Source of the DNA: Paracoccaceae bacterium
Lineage (GTDB): Bacteria; Pseudomonadota; Alphaproteobacteria; Rhodobacterales; Rhodobacteraceae
Length of the DNA: 64,000 bases
Assembly: GCA_026710155.1 (NCBI GenBank)
Contig: JAPORQ010000015.1
Span: 1-64,000, forward strand
Reading direction: 5' to 3'
The notes under the pieces are model-generated. The model saw only the letters and a list, made by a program, of their open reading frames with translations, ran no database searches and had not been told where the DNA came from. A program made the translations under genes and the position numbers. Positions 9,011 to 17,642 of the stretch are shown here, in pieces (position 1 is the stretch's first letter; every line of letters begins with the position of its first letter).

Positions 9011-9979
9011 ATGAACCTTTTCCGGAAAACCAGAAACCTTACCACTTCGCTGCACTCCTGGGCTGCAGGAAAACCCTTGCTGCAAAAAATGGTTCCCGGA
9101 CTGGAAGGGGCCAGCTTCCCCCCGCCTCAAGATAAAATTTCCCTTGACGACATTGAACCCTGGCCTTCCCATGAGGTGGAAGCCCTTCTTGACCGGATCA
9201 ACCCCACGGATGTCGGGGTTGTTCCCAAATTCTGCCATCATGTCCCGGGATATGATCGTAATTGGATGAGGCCCGATCGGCAAGCGGTCCAGAAGATCCT
9301 TCTTCCCTTCCATGAAAAACTGTATGGGGATCTGACAAGGCCAGGTATCCATGTTGCCGCTGGTGGATCATGGGAATATATCCTCGAGGACCACCCGGAG
9401 ATCCGCTTCTTCACCCTGGTCGGTTGGCATTTGTACGGCGATGATTTGGAAGCTGTTCATGCACTTCAGGGAGAGAAGCCCCTGACGGTCCGCACTTTTG
9501 AGATTGAGGATTGGGATAACCGGGAAGAACAAAAGGAATACCATGCCCCATCGGAAGAGAATGTCCGACCCCTGGTTGATTTTCTCAATGAATGGCAAGC
9601 GGCCGGTTCCCCTTCCTTCCTGATCCGGTGTGCGGCCGGCCAATACAGATCGGCAGCCACCGCCCTGGCTGCCCACAGCATGATGACCGGCGATCCCAGG
9701 GTTTCGGCCATCCACCTGATCATTGCAGGAATCGATAAAATTGACAGCAACTGGGAGATTGCCCGCATTGCCGATCCCATGCTGGGCTTTGGAGGCCGGC
9801 TCCATGCGGCGGCACTGAATGTCCAGCGGGCCTACCATGAACGGAATCGCCTCTTGCTGGAAGGCACAACCCCCGGGGAACTGCTTGAACGGCTGCAGTA
9901 CATTTTCGAAAATCCCTGGAATGAGGAACAGGCCCTTGCCTATCACAAGGGCGAGGAATTGCCAGGTCAGGAACCCTGA
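9011..9979 (+). CDS. Tyrosine-phosphatase-like protein, paralogue 2
   Basis: 322 residues from the ATG at 9011, which follows AAGGA at good spacing; an ATG at 8996 is in frame. Its CAAGQYRS loop supplies Cys207-X5-Arg213. It has an extra N-terminal segment of about 45 residues compared with paralogue 1. Otherwise the order of blocks is the same (PKFCHH, DHPEIRF, PSEENVRPLV, EWQAAG, DSNWEIARIADP). Bases 9743-9812 are identical to 8683-8752, so duplication or gene conversion is recent. Arg replaces the family's His before the catalytic Cys. It overlaps the end of the leftward gene at 9967-10317 by 13 bases. Confidence 0.65.
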   Translation: MNLFRKTRNLTTSLHSWAAGKPLLQKMVPGLEGASFPPPQDKISLDDIEPWPSHEVEALLDRINPTDVGVVPKFCHHVPGYDRNWMRPDRQAVQKILLPFHEKLYGDLTRPGIHVAAGGSWEYILEDHPEIRFFTLVGWHLYGDDLEAVHALQGEKPLTVRTFEIEDWDNREEQKEYHAPSEENVRPLVDFLNEWQAAGSPSFLIRCAAGQYRSAATALAAHSMMTGDPRVSAIHLIIAGIDKIDSNWEIARIADPMLGFGGRLHAAALNVQRAYHERNRLLLEGTTPGELLERLQYIFENPWNEEQALAYHKGEELPGQEP

Positions 9980-10317
9980 ACCGGGTCGGGCCTTACTTCG
10001 GGAGGTGACAATATCAGGTCGGCCGTCCGGCGACCGAGACCGGACAACCATTCCGGCCGGTGGACCGCAACAAGTTCACGACCCAGGCCGGAAGCACGGA
10101 ACCCGAATGATTTGATTTCCCCGGCAATTTCCTCCCGTTCACTGCCTGTCAGGATCCCCAGGGCCAACCGAAGTGATCTGGGATCCTTTTCGGCAGCCGT
10201 GCACAAATCATAGAGGTCGCGGGGGACAAATTCCCCGTTCCCGTACATCCCCGTACCCTTTACATGGTTGACATCCAGGATGTCCAGCTCAAGGAAACAA
10301 TTCCCCATCTCGAACAT
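9967..10317 (-). CDS. Hypothetical protein (116 aa)
   Basis: The frame begins MFEMGNCFLELDILDVNHVK and continues as a charged soluble protein (LYDLCTAAEKDPRSLRLALG, SEREEIAGEIKSFGFR). The middle resembles helical regulatory or adaptor proteins but matches no family I can name. It converges on the phosphatase-like gene with a 13-base overlap. A short transposable element lies 38 bases upstream of its start and may have removed its original promoter. Confidence 0.5.
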   Translation of the reverse strand: MFEMGNCFLELDILDVNHVKGTGMYGNGEFVPRDLYDLCTAAEKDPRSLRLALGILTGSEREEIAGEIKSFGFRASGLGRELVAVHRPEWLSGLGRRTADLILSPPEVRPDPVQGS

Positions 10318-10355
10318 CCCTTTTTCACCCTCTCAAAAAATCCCAATCCTAAAAT

Positions 10356-10539
10356 ATGGTGCTTATATACCTGGCTAGCCATAATCGGTTATTTCCCCTT
10401 GAACAGGGATTCCGCAATCGCTTTTGCCCTTCGGTGAATTTCTTCGGCAATTGCCTTGTTTTCGTTGGATGAAGGTGTCTCCTTCTCCCGATTTTCCAAA
10501 CTTTTTGGTGTTTTGGCTAGCCAGGTATATAAGCACCAT
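10356..10539. mobile_element. 184-bp element with 26-bp perfect inverted repeats
   Basis: Positions 10356-10381 and 10514-10539 are exact inverted repeats; the core reads TGGTGCTTATATACCTGGCT. The GGTGCTTATATA end resembles the GGGGATTATATA ends of the IS1595-type elements in this window. The inside encodes, leftward and without its own start codon, a lysine-rich tail ending AKAIAESLFKGK. No exact target duplication is visible. Confidence 0.75.
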
Positions 10540-10560
10540 TCAAAATGAAGCAAGTGGACC

Positions 10561-10793
10561 ATGAACGAGATCAATGCCGTTGCCCAGTTCGAACGCGAAC
10601 TTCTCATTGAACGGACACATGCCGGGATGGCACGGACGTAGGGAAAAAACCGGGAAGGCCTACGGTGCTGTTGCCGGACCGGAGGCAGGAGGTACGTGAC
10701 AGGCTTGAAGATGGGGAATTGGTCCCGGCCATCGCCAGGGCAATGAAAACAAGCCGGCAGACCATCATGCGGGCGAGGGAGGATATGGGTTGA
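10561..10793 (+). pseudogene. Serine recombinase relic (middle and C-terminal parts)
   Basis: The first frame reads NAVAQFERELLIERTHAGMA, the E helix of a resolvase, then meets TAG near 10641. The next frame continues GRPTVLLPDRRQEVRDRL and ends with a helix-turn-helix (AIARAMKTSRQTIMRARED) and TGA at 10791. The catalytic N-terminal domain is missing, apparently cut away where the 184-bp element now sits. Confidence 0.75.
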
Positions 10794-10834
10794 GGGTACC
10801 GGGTTTGTAGTACCTTTGGAGCGGTCGTGATTAG

Positions 10835-11368
10835 TTACAAAATATCCTGCGAGGGTTTGCCTTTTTCTGGAAGCTCCAATCCATTTGAAGCTACCATGTT
10901 CAAGACCAAACGAATAAGCTCTGTTGTATGTTGCCTTGTTTGCTTCAAGAAGGCCAAATTGACGGGTTTATCAAAATATTCAAAATCCCTTTTGAAGTAT
11001 AAGGGTTTTGTAAAACCATTCCTGTCAGGAGATGGCCAAAAAGCGTGGCAAAGCATGTTTCTGATATCCACTCCTTTCTTGAGATGATCCAACAATTCCT
11101 CCAAGCCATCGGTTTTGGAATTGGGATAATCCCTTATTGCTTTTTCAAATTTTATAATCAACTGCCCTAGTTGATCCGATAGAGCCTTCCCCTCTTCGCT
11201 ATCCCACTCCCGGACCTTTTCCTCCATTTCTTCGAGGGAGTAGGTTTCTACTGGGTAAACCTTATTGCCTGTGAACAAAAAACAGGCCTGGAACAATACA
11301 TATTCCAGACAGCCGAATGTTGCAACGCACCCACCAAGGGCATCCTTGACGAGCCTTACAATGGCCAT
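10835..11368 (-). CDS. HEPN-like protein, last gene of the higBA-linked operon
   Basis: 177 residues, mostly helical. R103-N-M-L-C-H108 fits the RX4-6H motif of HEPN ribonucleases, and RNxLCH followed by an aromatic is a known form of it. The first helices (FGCLEYVLFQACFLFTG) also suit the HEPN four-helix bundle. HEPN proteins cut RNA in toxin-antitoxin and abortive-infection systems. The gene starts 13 bases inside the end of the preceding nuclease-like gene, so translation is probably coupled. The family call is from motif and helix pattern only; it could instead be a catalytically dead HEPN partner. Confidence 0.55.
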   Translation of the reverse strand: MAIVRLVKDALGGCVATFGCLEYVLFQACFLFTGNKVYPVETYSLEEMEEKVREWDSEEGKALSDQLGQLIIKFEKAIRDYPNSKTDGLEELLDHLKKGVDIRNMLCHAFWPSPDRNGFTKPLYFKRDFEYFDKPVNLAFLKQTRQHTTELIRLVLNMVASNGLELPEKGKPSQDIL

Positions 11369-11799
11369 ACTTTTGTGGCAATTGACTTGAATTGACTTAC
11401 CCCCATTGACCGTCTTTCATTTCGTGCTTTTGAACCCGGTTCATCAAGCCTGGTGATTACGGCTTCCCGCCTTGCTTCCCAGATTTCCCGAACTTCATAA
11501 TCTTTTCCAAGCATAACCAGCATGACACTGTCGAATTCCTTGTCAGTATCTATTTTGGGTACCCTTCCTGGATTTACTGAAACAAGGCGTCGTGCTTTGA
11601 CTTGTATTCGAGAACCATCAGAAGATCGAATGGCATCATATCCTTCTTGGCGAGCCCCCGTCAACTCCAATCCCATGATTTCCGAAGCTGCAAATTCCCC
11701 AATTTCACCTGTAATCCCGAGGGGTTTTCCTGTCGTTTCGTAATACTCTATGGCCAATTCCTTTACTTCTTTCAAGATTTCCCTTACCGGTCGGGTCAT
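11356..11799 (-). CDS. PD-(D/E)XK-type nuclease-like protein
   Basis: 147 residues from the internal Met reading MTRPVREILKEVKELAIEYY; the frame is open 36 codons further, but that part overlaps higA. The core GEIGEFAASE, then GYDAIR (Asp55) and IQVKARR (Gln66-x-Lys68), follows the E...D...(E/Q)XK layout of the restriction-endonuclease fold, as in DUF6998-like proteins. It starts 4 bases after higA ends and overlaps the HEPN-like gene. The linkage suggests one co-transcribed toxin/defence unit. Its substrate, DNA or RNA, is not shown by the sequence. Confidence 0.6.
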   Translation of the reverse strand: MTRPVREILKEVKELAIEYYETTGKPLGITGEIGEFAASEIMGLELTGARQEGYDAIRSSDGSRIQVKARRLVSVNPGRVPKIDTDKEFDSVMLVMLGKDYEVREIWEARREAVITRLDEPGSKARNERRSMGVSQFKSIATKVWPL

Positions 11800-11803
11800 T
11801 TTG

Positions 11804-12106
11804 TCACTTCGCTGTGTGCAATGTTGGAATTTCGGATACATCAACCGTCCTGGAAGCATGCCATTCGTCATGGGCGCCCTGCATCCTGATCCAGAGGCCA
11901 GCCCCATTCCCGAAAAGCTTGCCGAGACGAACAGCTACCACCGGACTGACCGGCTTTTGTTCTTTCAGAATGGCATGCAGGTGCTGACGGGAAATACCGA
12001 GCAGACAAGCTATTTCGGTCTTTGAGTTCTTGACCGCCGGTAATACATCTTCACGAAGAAGAGCACCAGGGTGGGTTGGACAGTGATCGGGATTCCGCTT
12101 CATCAT
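11804..12106 (-). CDS. higA: HigA-type antitoxin (XRE family)
   Basis: 100 residues with the family's opening HPGALLREDVLPA, a helix-turn-helix (KTEIACLLGISRQHLHAIL), then the HigA/VapI ending ALWIRMQ-like GAGLWIRMQGAHDEWHA. It binds and silences the HigB toxin and represses the shared promoter. It begins 10 bases after the higB stop, in the toxin-first order typical of hig loci. TACCTCCTAG on the plus strand just above the start shows a strong AGGAGG ribosome-binding site. Confidence 0.9.
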   Translation of the reverse strand: MMKRNPDHCPTHPGALLREDVLPAVKNSKTEIACLLGISRQHLHAILKEQKPVSPVVAVRLGKLFGNGAGLWIRMQGAHDEWHASRTVDVSEIPTLHTAK

Positions 12107-12116
12107 TTTTTACCTC

Positions 12117-12395
12117 CTAGTGGTATTGTTCATAGTTTACCATATGGGCATCCCCGTCTTCAAACTCGAAAGTAACACACCAGGGACCGTTTACATGAAC
12201 CGTATATCTTGTTGGTGTATAACCCTTGAGTGCATGAAAGTCGAATCCCGGAAGATCCAAATCCCTAGGTTGCAATGCATTATCCAGTGCATCAAGCCTA
12301 CGCAGGATGCGTGCGTGCATTCTTGCGTCGATCCTCCGCGACCTGCCTGTTTCCCAAAGATCCCTGAGATGTTTGTTGACAAAGGACACGATCAT
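12117..12395 (-). CDS. higB: HigB-type toxin (RelE fold mRNA interferase)
   Basis: 92 residues, the usual HigB length, from MIVSFVNKHLRDLWETGRSR. Conserved features are the SRRID motif, GFDFHALKG, RYTVHVNGPWCVTFEFEDGD and the C-terminal EQYH. HigB cuts mRNA at the ribosome. The longer upstream frame (to 12512) is not conserved in the family. It is the first gene of a four-gene leftward operon: higB, higA, nuclease-like, HEPN-like. The promoter should lie at about 12400-12480, next to a recombinase fragment. Confidence 0.92.
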   Translation of the reverse strand: MIVSFVNKHLRDLWETGRSRRIDARMHARILRRLDALDNALQPRDLDLPGFDFHALKGYTPTRYTVHVNGPWCVTFEFEDGDAHMVNYEQYH

Positions 12396-12480
12396 GCCAA
12401 TCAGATAGTCAATTTGCCTGTATATGTCAACTGATAGAAGACATTTTGTTTTGTCGATGAACCGCAGGGAATGCATAAGG

Positions 12481-12570
12481 AACCCGGAAAGCAAGCCAGG
12501 CGAATTAGCCAAGGAACTTGGGATCTCGATTCCAACGCTTTACAATTATGTGTCGGAAACTAGGGAATTG
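12481..12570 (+). pseudogene. Serine recombinase C-terminal fragment
   Basis: The translation KPGELAKELGISIPTLYNYV is nearly the same as the helix-turn-helix of the intact recombinase at 6821-7438. Only about 30 codons remain. The fragment lies directly upstream of higB, in the opposite direction, so the toxin-nuclease operon is bracketed by recombinase relics. Confidence 0.8.
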
Positions 12571-12770
12571 GTTGCAATCCAGCAGGTCCGGTCAAAATGG
12601 ATGCGGGTCCGGATGAAGGCGTTCCGGGCGGCGTTAATCTACCACAGTGGAAGGCTGGTTTCCCATGCCAACCGTCTTGTTCTGAAATTACCTGCGACCG
12701 GAAGTGGAGGGCTGGAACAAACTGTTCAAACTCCGGGTCGGATTTTGCCGGTTGTAGAACCAACACCAGA
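12571..12770 (+). pseudogene. Possible IS1380-type transposase C-terminal relic
   Basis: The same open frame goes on VRSKWMRVRMKAFRAALIYH, then SGRLVSHANRLVLKLPATG. Basic residues with a late 'HA-R-LVLKLP' block resemble the ends of IS1380-family transposases. The match is short and from memory. The DNA from 12771 to 13105 has no gene I recognise. Confidence 0.3.
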
Positions 12771-13105
12771 TAGCCGCAACCAGAATGAAGTCCCTGTCAA
12801 TCTAGGAGGCGCAAGGTAATGTTTCAGAGATCGGTTTTGGTCGCTGGTGGTGGAAAATTTGATTTTGATCAGGAAAATCGAATTAGATGTTGGAAATGTT
12901 ATACAAGCCAAAATATATGATTTAGCCCTCCGATCAGGGTTCATCAATTACTTGACAAACGTACCGCAGAACGTAAATTTCAATTTCACAGAAGCGTTGG
13001 TACTCGGAACCAGAAGTTCACTGGGCAAAAATTCTTTGATGCTCAACCCCGGTAGTCAAAAATAGGAATCCCGAATAGCAAAGTTAATAGTTGAAGTTAG
13101 GACTA

Positions 13106-14414
13106 GTATCCCGCCATTATAGATTTGATGGGTAGGGTGACTTCATTTTCATCCGGGCATCCTCCGCCCGGAACCGCCAGTCTGTCGCCGCCGCTTCTTC
13201 ATTGCGACCCTCCTCCCAGGCCCCCACTTCCGCAATCATCGTTTCCCGGTCCGGCATGCGCTGCCTCAGACACCGTGGGGACAGGACATTCATCTCCATT
13301 TCGGCCATGTCCGGCCAGCTGCCGTGCTTCGGGGCATGATGAACCTCGAACCCTTGAAACAGGCGGGACGCTTCCCCGGGTTCAAGGGTTTCGTACAGGG
13401 TCGACAGCCTGTGGGTGTTCAGGCTGTCCATGACCAGGACAATCCTCCTGCCGGGAAAGTGGACATCCGCAAGGTCCTGCAATACCCCGGCACAATCCTT
13501 CCTGGTCCGGCGGTCCGTGACCTTGACATGCCGCCAGCCTTCCAGGGGGGCATGAGGCATGAACAGGTTGGCCGTTCCATTGCGCTGGTATTCACAATCA
13601 TGACAGGCCGGCTGGCCGGGCCTTGCCGGAAGCGGCATCCGGGTTTCCCGGACCTGCTGCTTCGAGGTCCCATCCAGGCAGACCGGGACTTCACCATCAT
13701 CAAGGTCCCGTTGGCAGACCCCAGGCACATCCTCCATGGCACAGACGAAATCGGCATTCTCCCGGGGAGGTGTGACCCAGGGCTTCAGGTCGTTTCCTTC
13801 AATGTCCGTCGCACCGTTTCCGCCGACATGCCGTCTGCAATCTCCAGTTCGACCAGACGGTCACCCAGCATCCGCATGGTCCATTCCGAACGCCCGGAAG
13901 GAGGCTTCGAACAGGCCGGCCTGATCAACACCGCTTCCCCCTCGCCATCAAGGAGGCGTTTCCTGCGGTTGACCTGTTCCGTGCAGGACAGGGCCGCATC
14001 CGGACCTTCCATGACACATTGCCTGCGGACACGCCCGGGCGTCGCCATGCCGACCCCGACAATACCCGCAATGGTTCTGTCGTGGCAACCACCGTCCTTG
14101 TGACCTTCATCGGCCAGAAGAGGAACAGGGGCCCGTCGGCGATACCGGACCGACCCTTTTCCACTGTCCACGATCCGGCGCAATGGCCGATGTTCTTCCG
14201 GTGTCGGCCCAACCCGGCAAATCCTCCTGTTTGCCTGTTCCATGACTTCCCCACTTGAACCAGGACGAATACAACCGCCAAAATGGGCAGGCCGGTGTTC
14301 GAATCGGTTACTGCCCTTGATGCTTGCTTGCGGAAAACACAAGGTGAAGGGGAGGAATTTGCAAACCGCTGGAGTTGATGGGGCATGACCATCATATCAA
14401 ATGAGGCGAGATAC
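13106..14414. mobile_element. IS630-family insertion sequence, 1309 bp, defective
   Basis: The left end GTATCCCGCCATTAT (13106-13120) and the complement of the right end, GTATCTCGCCTCATT, form imperfect terminal repeats. Each is bounded by TA (13104-13105 and 14415-14416), the TA duplication expected of IS630/Tc1-type elements. The single transposase inside has a shifted frame. A second, solo copy of the left end lies at 27649-27663. From 14415 to 14781 no gene is apparent. Confidence 0.8.
13117..14243 (-). pseudogene. IS630-family transposase, frameshifted
   Basis: The N-terminal half (14243 to about 13786) shows VRRQCVMEGPDAALSC and the linker region EWTMRMLGDRLVELEI. It ends prematurely after TVRRTLKETT. 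The next frame resumes at NDLKPWVTPPRENADFVCAM. It carries the DDE catalytic half (VCLDGTSKQ, VLVMDSLNTH, TPKHGSW-like APKHGSWPDMAEME). The first Asp is in CLDGTSK, where the family usually has MDETSK. The shift falls near 13785-13800. Either the gene is dead, or it uses a frameshift during translation; the altered DE motif favours a dead gene. Confidence 0.8.
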
Positions 14415-14781
14415 TAGATTGGGGAACAAACCGGCCTCTCGCCTGCAACAGTCAATGCCTGCCTGCGGAAAATGGAAGGACATGGCATGGTAAAAGAGAT
14501 TACAGGGCAGAAAAGAAACAGGCTTTATTCCTATCCAGAATATATGCGAATCATGAACACGGGAACTGAACCGCCAAGCTGAATGGATAGGTTCGTGTTT
14601 CAGAGGAATCAGGAACTTCGTCCCCATCACAAGCCTCCATCCGGAAAAATCAAAAAGGGGATGCTGGCATCATGATAACCCCAAACGATTCTTTGGCCCT
14701 TCACGGCCATCATGAGGAGAGTCTTTTTGCCCTTCTTATCGATTCCACCAAATCCGGTTCAAATCATCCCGTTTGCCTGGA

Positions 14782-15528
14782 TCAGTGAATCGTCGGTTTT
14801 TTCATTTCCTCCGCCAGCAATTTCCTCAGTTCGGCATGTCCTTCCATACTGATGATCAATATGGCCGGATGGAAAAACCGTGGCATGTTTTGGGTCGTGA
14901 GACCCGGCATCACCCTTGACCTGTCGATCCTGCGCGGCCTGCCCCCAGCCTGCAAATCTAGCATTTCAACAACAGGTCTTTCAATTTTCGTGTCCTGGTC
15001 CAGATCGGAATGGACCTGCCACGCTTCAGGGATACCGAGCCCGGCATACCTTGCCGGCCGGTCCCGGTCATTGGGGGTGATCTCGACATCAACCACGAGA
15101 TCGGGTGGGGTCCGGTCACAGAACTCCTCGGATGCCTGCCTCCCACCGGATACAAATGCCTCGATTTTTTCCTCGGCCTTTTTTCCAACATAGAAGGAAT
15201 TGTCGGCCTCGATCCCGGTCCGCGGAGGGTCATCCGGATGCCGCCAGCGGGTTCCGCGCATCTGCTTGATCCTCTTCCCCACTACTTCCCCTGCAGCTTC
15301 CACAATGTGATCGACGGCCACCATGATGTCGGCATTCGTACCCGACCTATTGATCCAGGAAACAATGCCCTCCCTAGTATCGATGAGCATCCTGCGGCCC
15401 AGGATGTTCCAGTCCGTGATCCTGCAGTTCATGTATTCGACCATTTCCGGATCCAGACACAACTGCCAGAAATCCGACCCCAGGGGGCCAGTCCAGTGAT
15501 GTTCGGTTCCGGTTTCAGGGATTTTCAT
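14782..15528 (-). CDS. Uma2-family (DUF820) putative endonuclease
   Basis: 248 residues from the ATG at 15528, which follows AAAAGGATC; the frame extends 18 codons further without a ribosome-binding site. The core PPDLVVDVEITPNDRD and the later GIPEAWQVHSDL match the Uma2 restriction-like fold (Asp...Glu-X-X; 'ARYAGLGIPE' for the usual 'YAxAGVPEYW'). Uma2 proteins are widespread in expanded numbers, and their biological task is not settled. The N-terminal part carries HWTGPLGSDFWQL. It lies next to an ankyrin gene in the same direction, 108 bases away. Confidence 0.75.
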   Translation of the reverse strand: MKIPETGTEHHWTGPLGSDFWQLCLDPEMVEYMNCRITDWNILGRRMLIDTREGIVSWINRSGTNADIMVAVDHIVEAAGEVVGKRIKQMRGTRWRHPDDPPRTGIEADNSFYVGKKAEEKIEAFVSGGRQASEEFCDRTPPDLVVDVEITPNDRDRPARYAGLGIPEAWQVHSDLDQDTKIERPVVEMLDLQAGGRPRRIDRSRVMPGLTTQNMPRFFHPAILIISMEGHAELRKLLAEEMKKPTIH

Positions 15529-15636
15529 GGTTTTGATCCTTTTTCTGTTCCTGAATATAACCATCATCGTCCTATTAGGCAATTGCCAACTTTCCAGTCA
15601 TGACCGGCAGATGGAAACCGTCACCGGTATCCGCAA

Positions 15637-16608
15637 TCAGGCACCGGCTTCCAGCAACAATCGGACAATCCCCTCCCGCTTCAAGCGTTTTGCCATTTCA
15701 AGCGGAGTCGGCCATCTTTTTGCCACCCCTTCGTTTTCCCAGCTGCCGGGATTGGCCCCGGCCTCGATCAGGAGTTTCACGGTTTCCGGATTGGCATTGA
15801 AAAAAATGGCCAGCCTGAGGGGCGGCTGATCACCATGCAGGCCGGTGGCTGTGATACTGGCTCCATGTTCGAGAAGGGCAGATACTGTCCCGGCATTCCC
15901 GTTGGCAGCTGCGATCTGCAGTGGGGTGTACCCCCTGCCATTGATGCAATCGACCGTAACCCCTCTTCCCAGAAGCATTCTGGTGACATGTGCATTGCCA
16001 CAGAAGGTGGCCATGTGGAGCGGCCTGTTGTCCCCGTCGAGCCTAGACTGGTCCAGCTGGCCATCATCTTGGAATTCAAGGAGCAGTTCAACCACCTGGT
16101 GTGCGTCCCGGCATTCGATGACCCGGTAGAGGGGCGTTTCACCATAGGCATTCACGGCATGCATATCGGCACCCCTTTCCAGCAACAACCGGATGGTGTC
16201 CAGGGTAATCCCCGGCCAGTTCACGACAGCCAGTTCAAGCGGTGTGAATAGTCCCGGCTTCTCCCGTGCCGCGAGATCCACACCGGCCATGACAAGGAGC
16301 CTGGCAATCCGGTTGACGGTCTCCAGCCTTTCCGGGTCACATTCGCCATGGGTTTGATGCAGGGCATAATGCAGGTGGGTGATATCATCAATATGGCTGG
16401 TACCGCAAGGTACACCGGATGTCAAGAGTCTTTCGACTTCACCAACGTCACCAGTACTGATGGCCCGGGACAGTGGTTCGACCCGAAAGGCTGCAAAGGC
16501 CCTGTCCAGCCGCGCCTGTTCCCTTTCCCGCTTGGCCCGTGCCAGTTCTTCCCTAGCGGCTTCCATTTCCCGGTGGCATTGCCATGGGCTTTCCATCATC
16601 CTGTCCAT
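15637..16608 (-). CDS. Ankyrin-repeat protein
   Basis: 323 residues from the ATG at 16608, preceded by AGGGAAAGGATC; an upstream ATG at 16668 lacks such a site. A short charged helix (REELARAKREREQARLDRAF) leads into about seven ankyrin repeats. These include TPLELAVVNWPGITLDTIRL, GETPLYRVIECRDAHQVVEL, NRPLHMATFCGNAHVTRMLL and YTPLQIAAANGNAGTVSALL. No signal peptide or membrane segment is visible, so it is probably cytoplasmic or a secreted effector; ankyrin repeats bind proteins. A broken relative follows at 17134. Confidence 0.85.
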   Translation of the reverse strand: MDRMMESPWQCHREMEAAREELARAKREREQARLDRAFAAFRVEPLSRAISTGDVGEVERLLTSGVPCGTSHIDDITHLHYALHQTHGECDPERLETVNRIARLLVMAGVDLAAREKPGLFTPLELAVVNWPGITLDTIRLLLERGADMHAVNAYGETPLYRVIECRDAHQVVELLLEFQDDGQLDQSRLDGDNRPLHMATFCGNAHVTRMLLGRGVTVDCINGRGYTPLQIAAANGNAGTVSALLEHGASITATGLHGDQPPLRLAIFFNANPETVKLLIEAGANPGSWENEGVAKRWPTPLEMAKRLKREGIVRLLLEAGA

Positions 16609-16781
16609 GATCCTTTCCCTTTTTATCCATTCGGGGCCTGGCCATGGGATAATGACAACAGGGATCACATCGGCGGGACACCCTCCCCGAATCCGTTCAT
16701 GACCATGGGGACCATCGGTACGCCAGCCGTAATTTTCATGCTTTCACCGGTATCGTCACTATCCATGAATGGTCCCTTGCC

Positions 16782-17141
16782 TTGTCATCAAAATTAAACA
16801 GGGGCATTCCACCCCTTGCCGTGAGAAGAGATGGGCTTTCTTCCAGCGGATCCAAATGGTCCTGCCCTTTTTGCGATACCATGTTGCCCTTTGGTCACAG
16901 AATATGTGGCAATGGATGTCTGTTGTTTTATTCCCCGATCGCCGAGCAGGGATATTCGGAAACTGACAAAAGGAAAAACCTTATTCAAATTTTATGCCAA
17001 GGAGGTTTCAAATCCAATGAAAACGGATTGGCCCGTTCATCATTAGGATGTATTTCCCGGATATTGCAGGATCCCGCCCTGATTCCCATATATCCAATTA
17101 ACCCAAACCGTCTTGAAAAAAGGGAGCTGCGTCATGTATGA
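16782..17141 (+). CDS. Doubtful ORF with a zinc-ribbon-like cysteine cluster
   Basis: A 119-codon frame from a TTG. Its only notable part is CPFCDTMLPFGHRICGNGC, with cysteines spaced as in small zinc ribbons. The rest (QILCQGGFKSNENGLARSSL) looks random. It may be a decayed gene. No other gene is seen between 16609 and 17133. Confidence 0.2.
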   Translation: MSSKLNRGIPPLAVRRDGLSSSGSKWSCPFCDTMLPFGHRICGNGCLLFYSPIAEQGYSETDKRKNLIQILCQGGFKSNENGLARSSLGCISRILQDPALIPIYPINPNRLEKRELRHV

Positions 17142-17575
17142 AAACCGGGCTAACCCTGCCTGGCACGAATACGACTGGTTTGAAACAGCCACCCCTTGCC
17201 GATTTCCAAAGACTATCTCAAGGCCGGAACCGATGTCAATTCCCATCCTTCTTCAGGATTTACACCACTGGAGAATGTGGTCGGGGACACCCCGGATCCG
17301 GAAATCGTCAGGACCCTCCTCGATGCCGGAGCCAGGATACCCATATGCACTCTACCTTGCCATCAGGAGGGACAGCCATGACAGGGATATCCTGTAGATG
17401 CTGATTGGCAAGGGCCGACTTCAATGCAATGGATCCGGACGAAAAAGGCTGCAATCCCCTCCGGATTGCTACCGGTGAAAACAGGCCGGAAGAGATACCC
17501 TTCATGAGGATCTGGCAAGGGGTGAAACGGCCTTTGACTGGTCCCGTCGCAAACCTGGCTCATTACAGTCAATGA
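17134..17575 (+). pseudogene. Broken ankyrin-repeat gene
   Basis: An ATG with AGGGAG upstream opens MYENRANPAWHEYDWFETAT. The ankyrin signal then moves between frames: DYLKAGTDVNSHPSSGFTPL and PEIVRTLLDAGARI in one, YPYALYLAIRRDSHDRDIL in another, and DFNAMDPDEKGCNPLRIATG in the third, ending TGA at 17573. At least three frameshifts are needed. It is a decayed relative of the intact ankyrin gene next to it. Confidence 0.65.
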
Positions 17576-17642
17576 TCGGGAATGGCCTGGATCTCGCCTG
17601 GTGGGACGGGGTTGGCTTCTGCATCGGGCGGTCCAAAATTAT

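Noticed and set aside
13324-14103. 259-codon rightward frame across the IS630 element
   Set aside because: It is the mirror of the transposase frame; the leftward translation has clear transposase motifs and this one has none.
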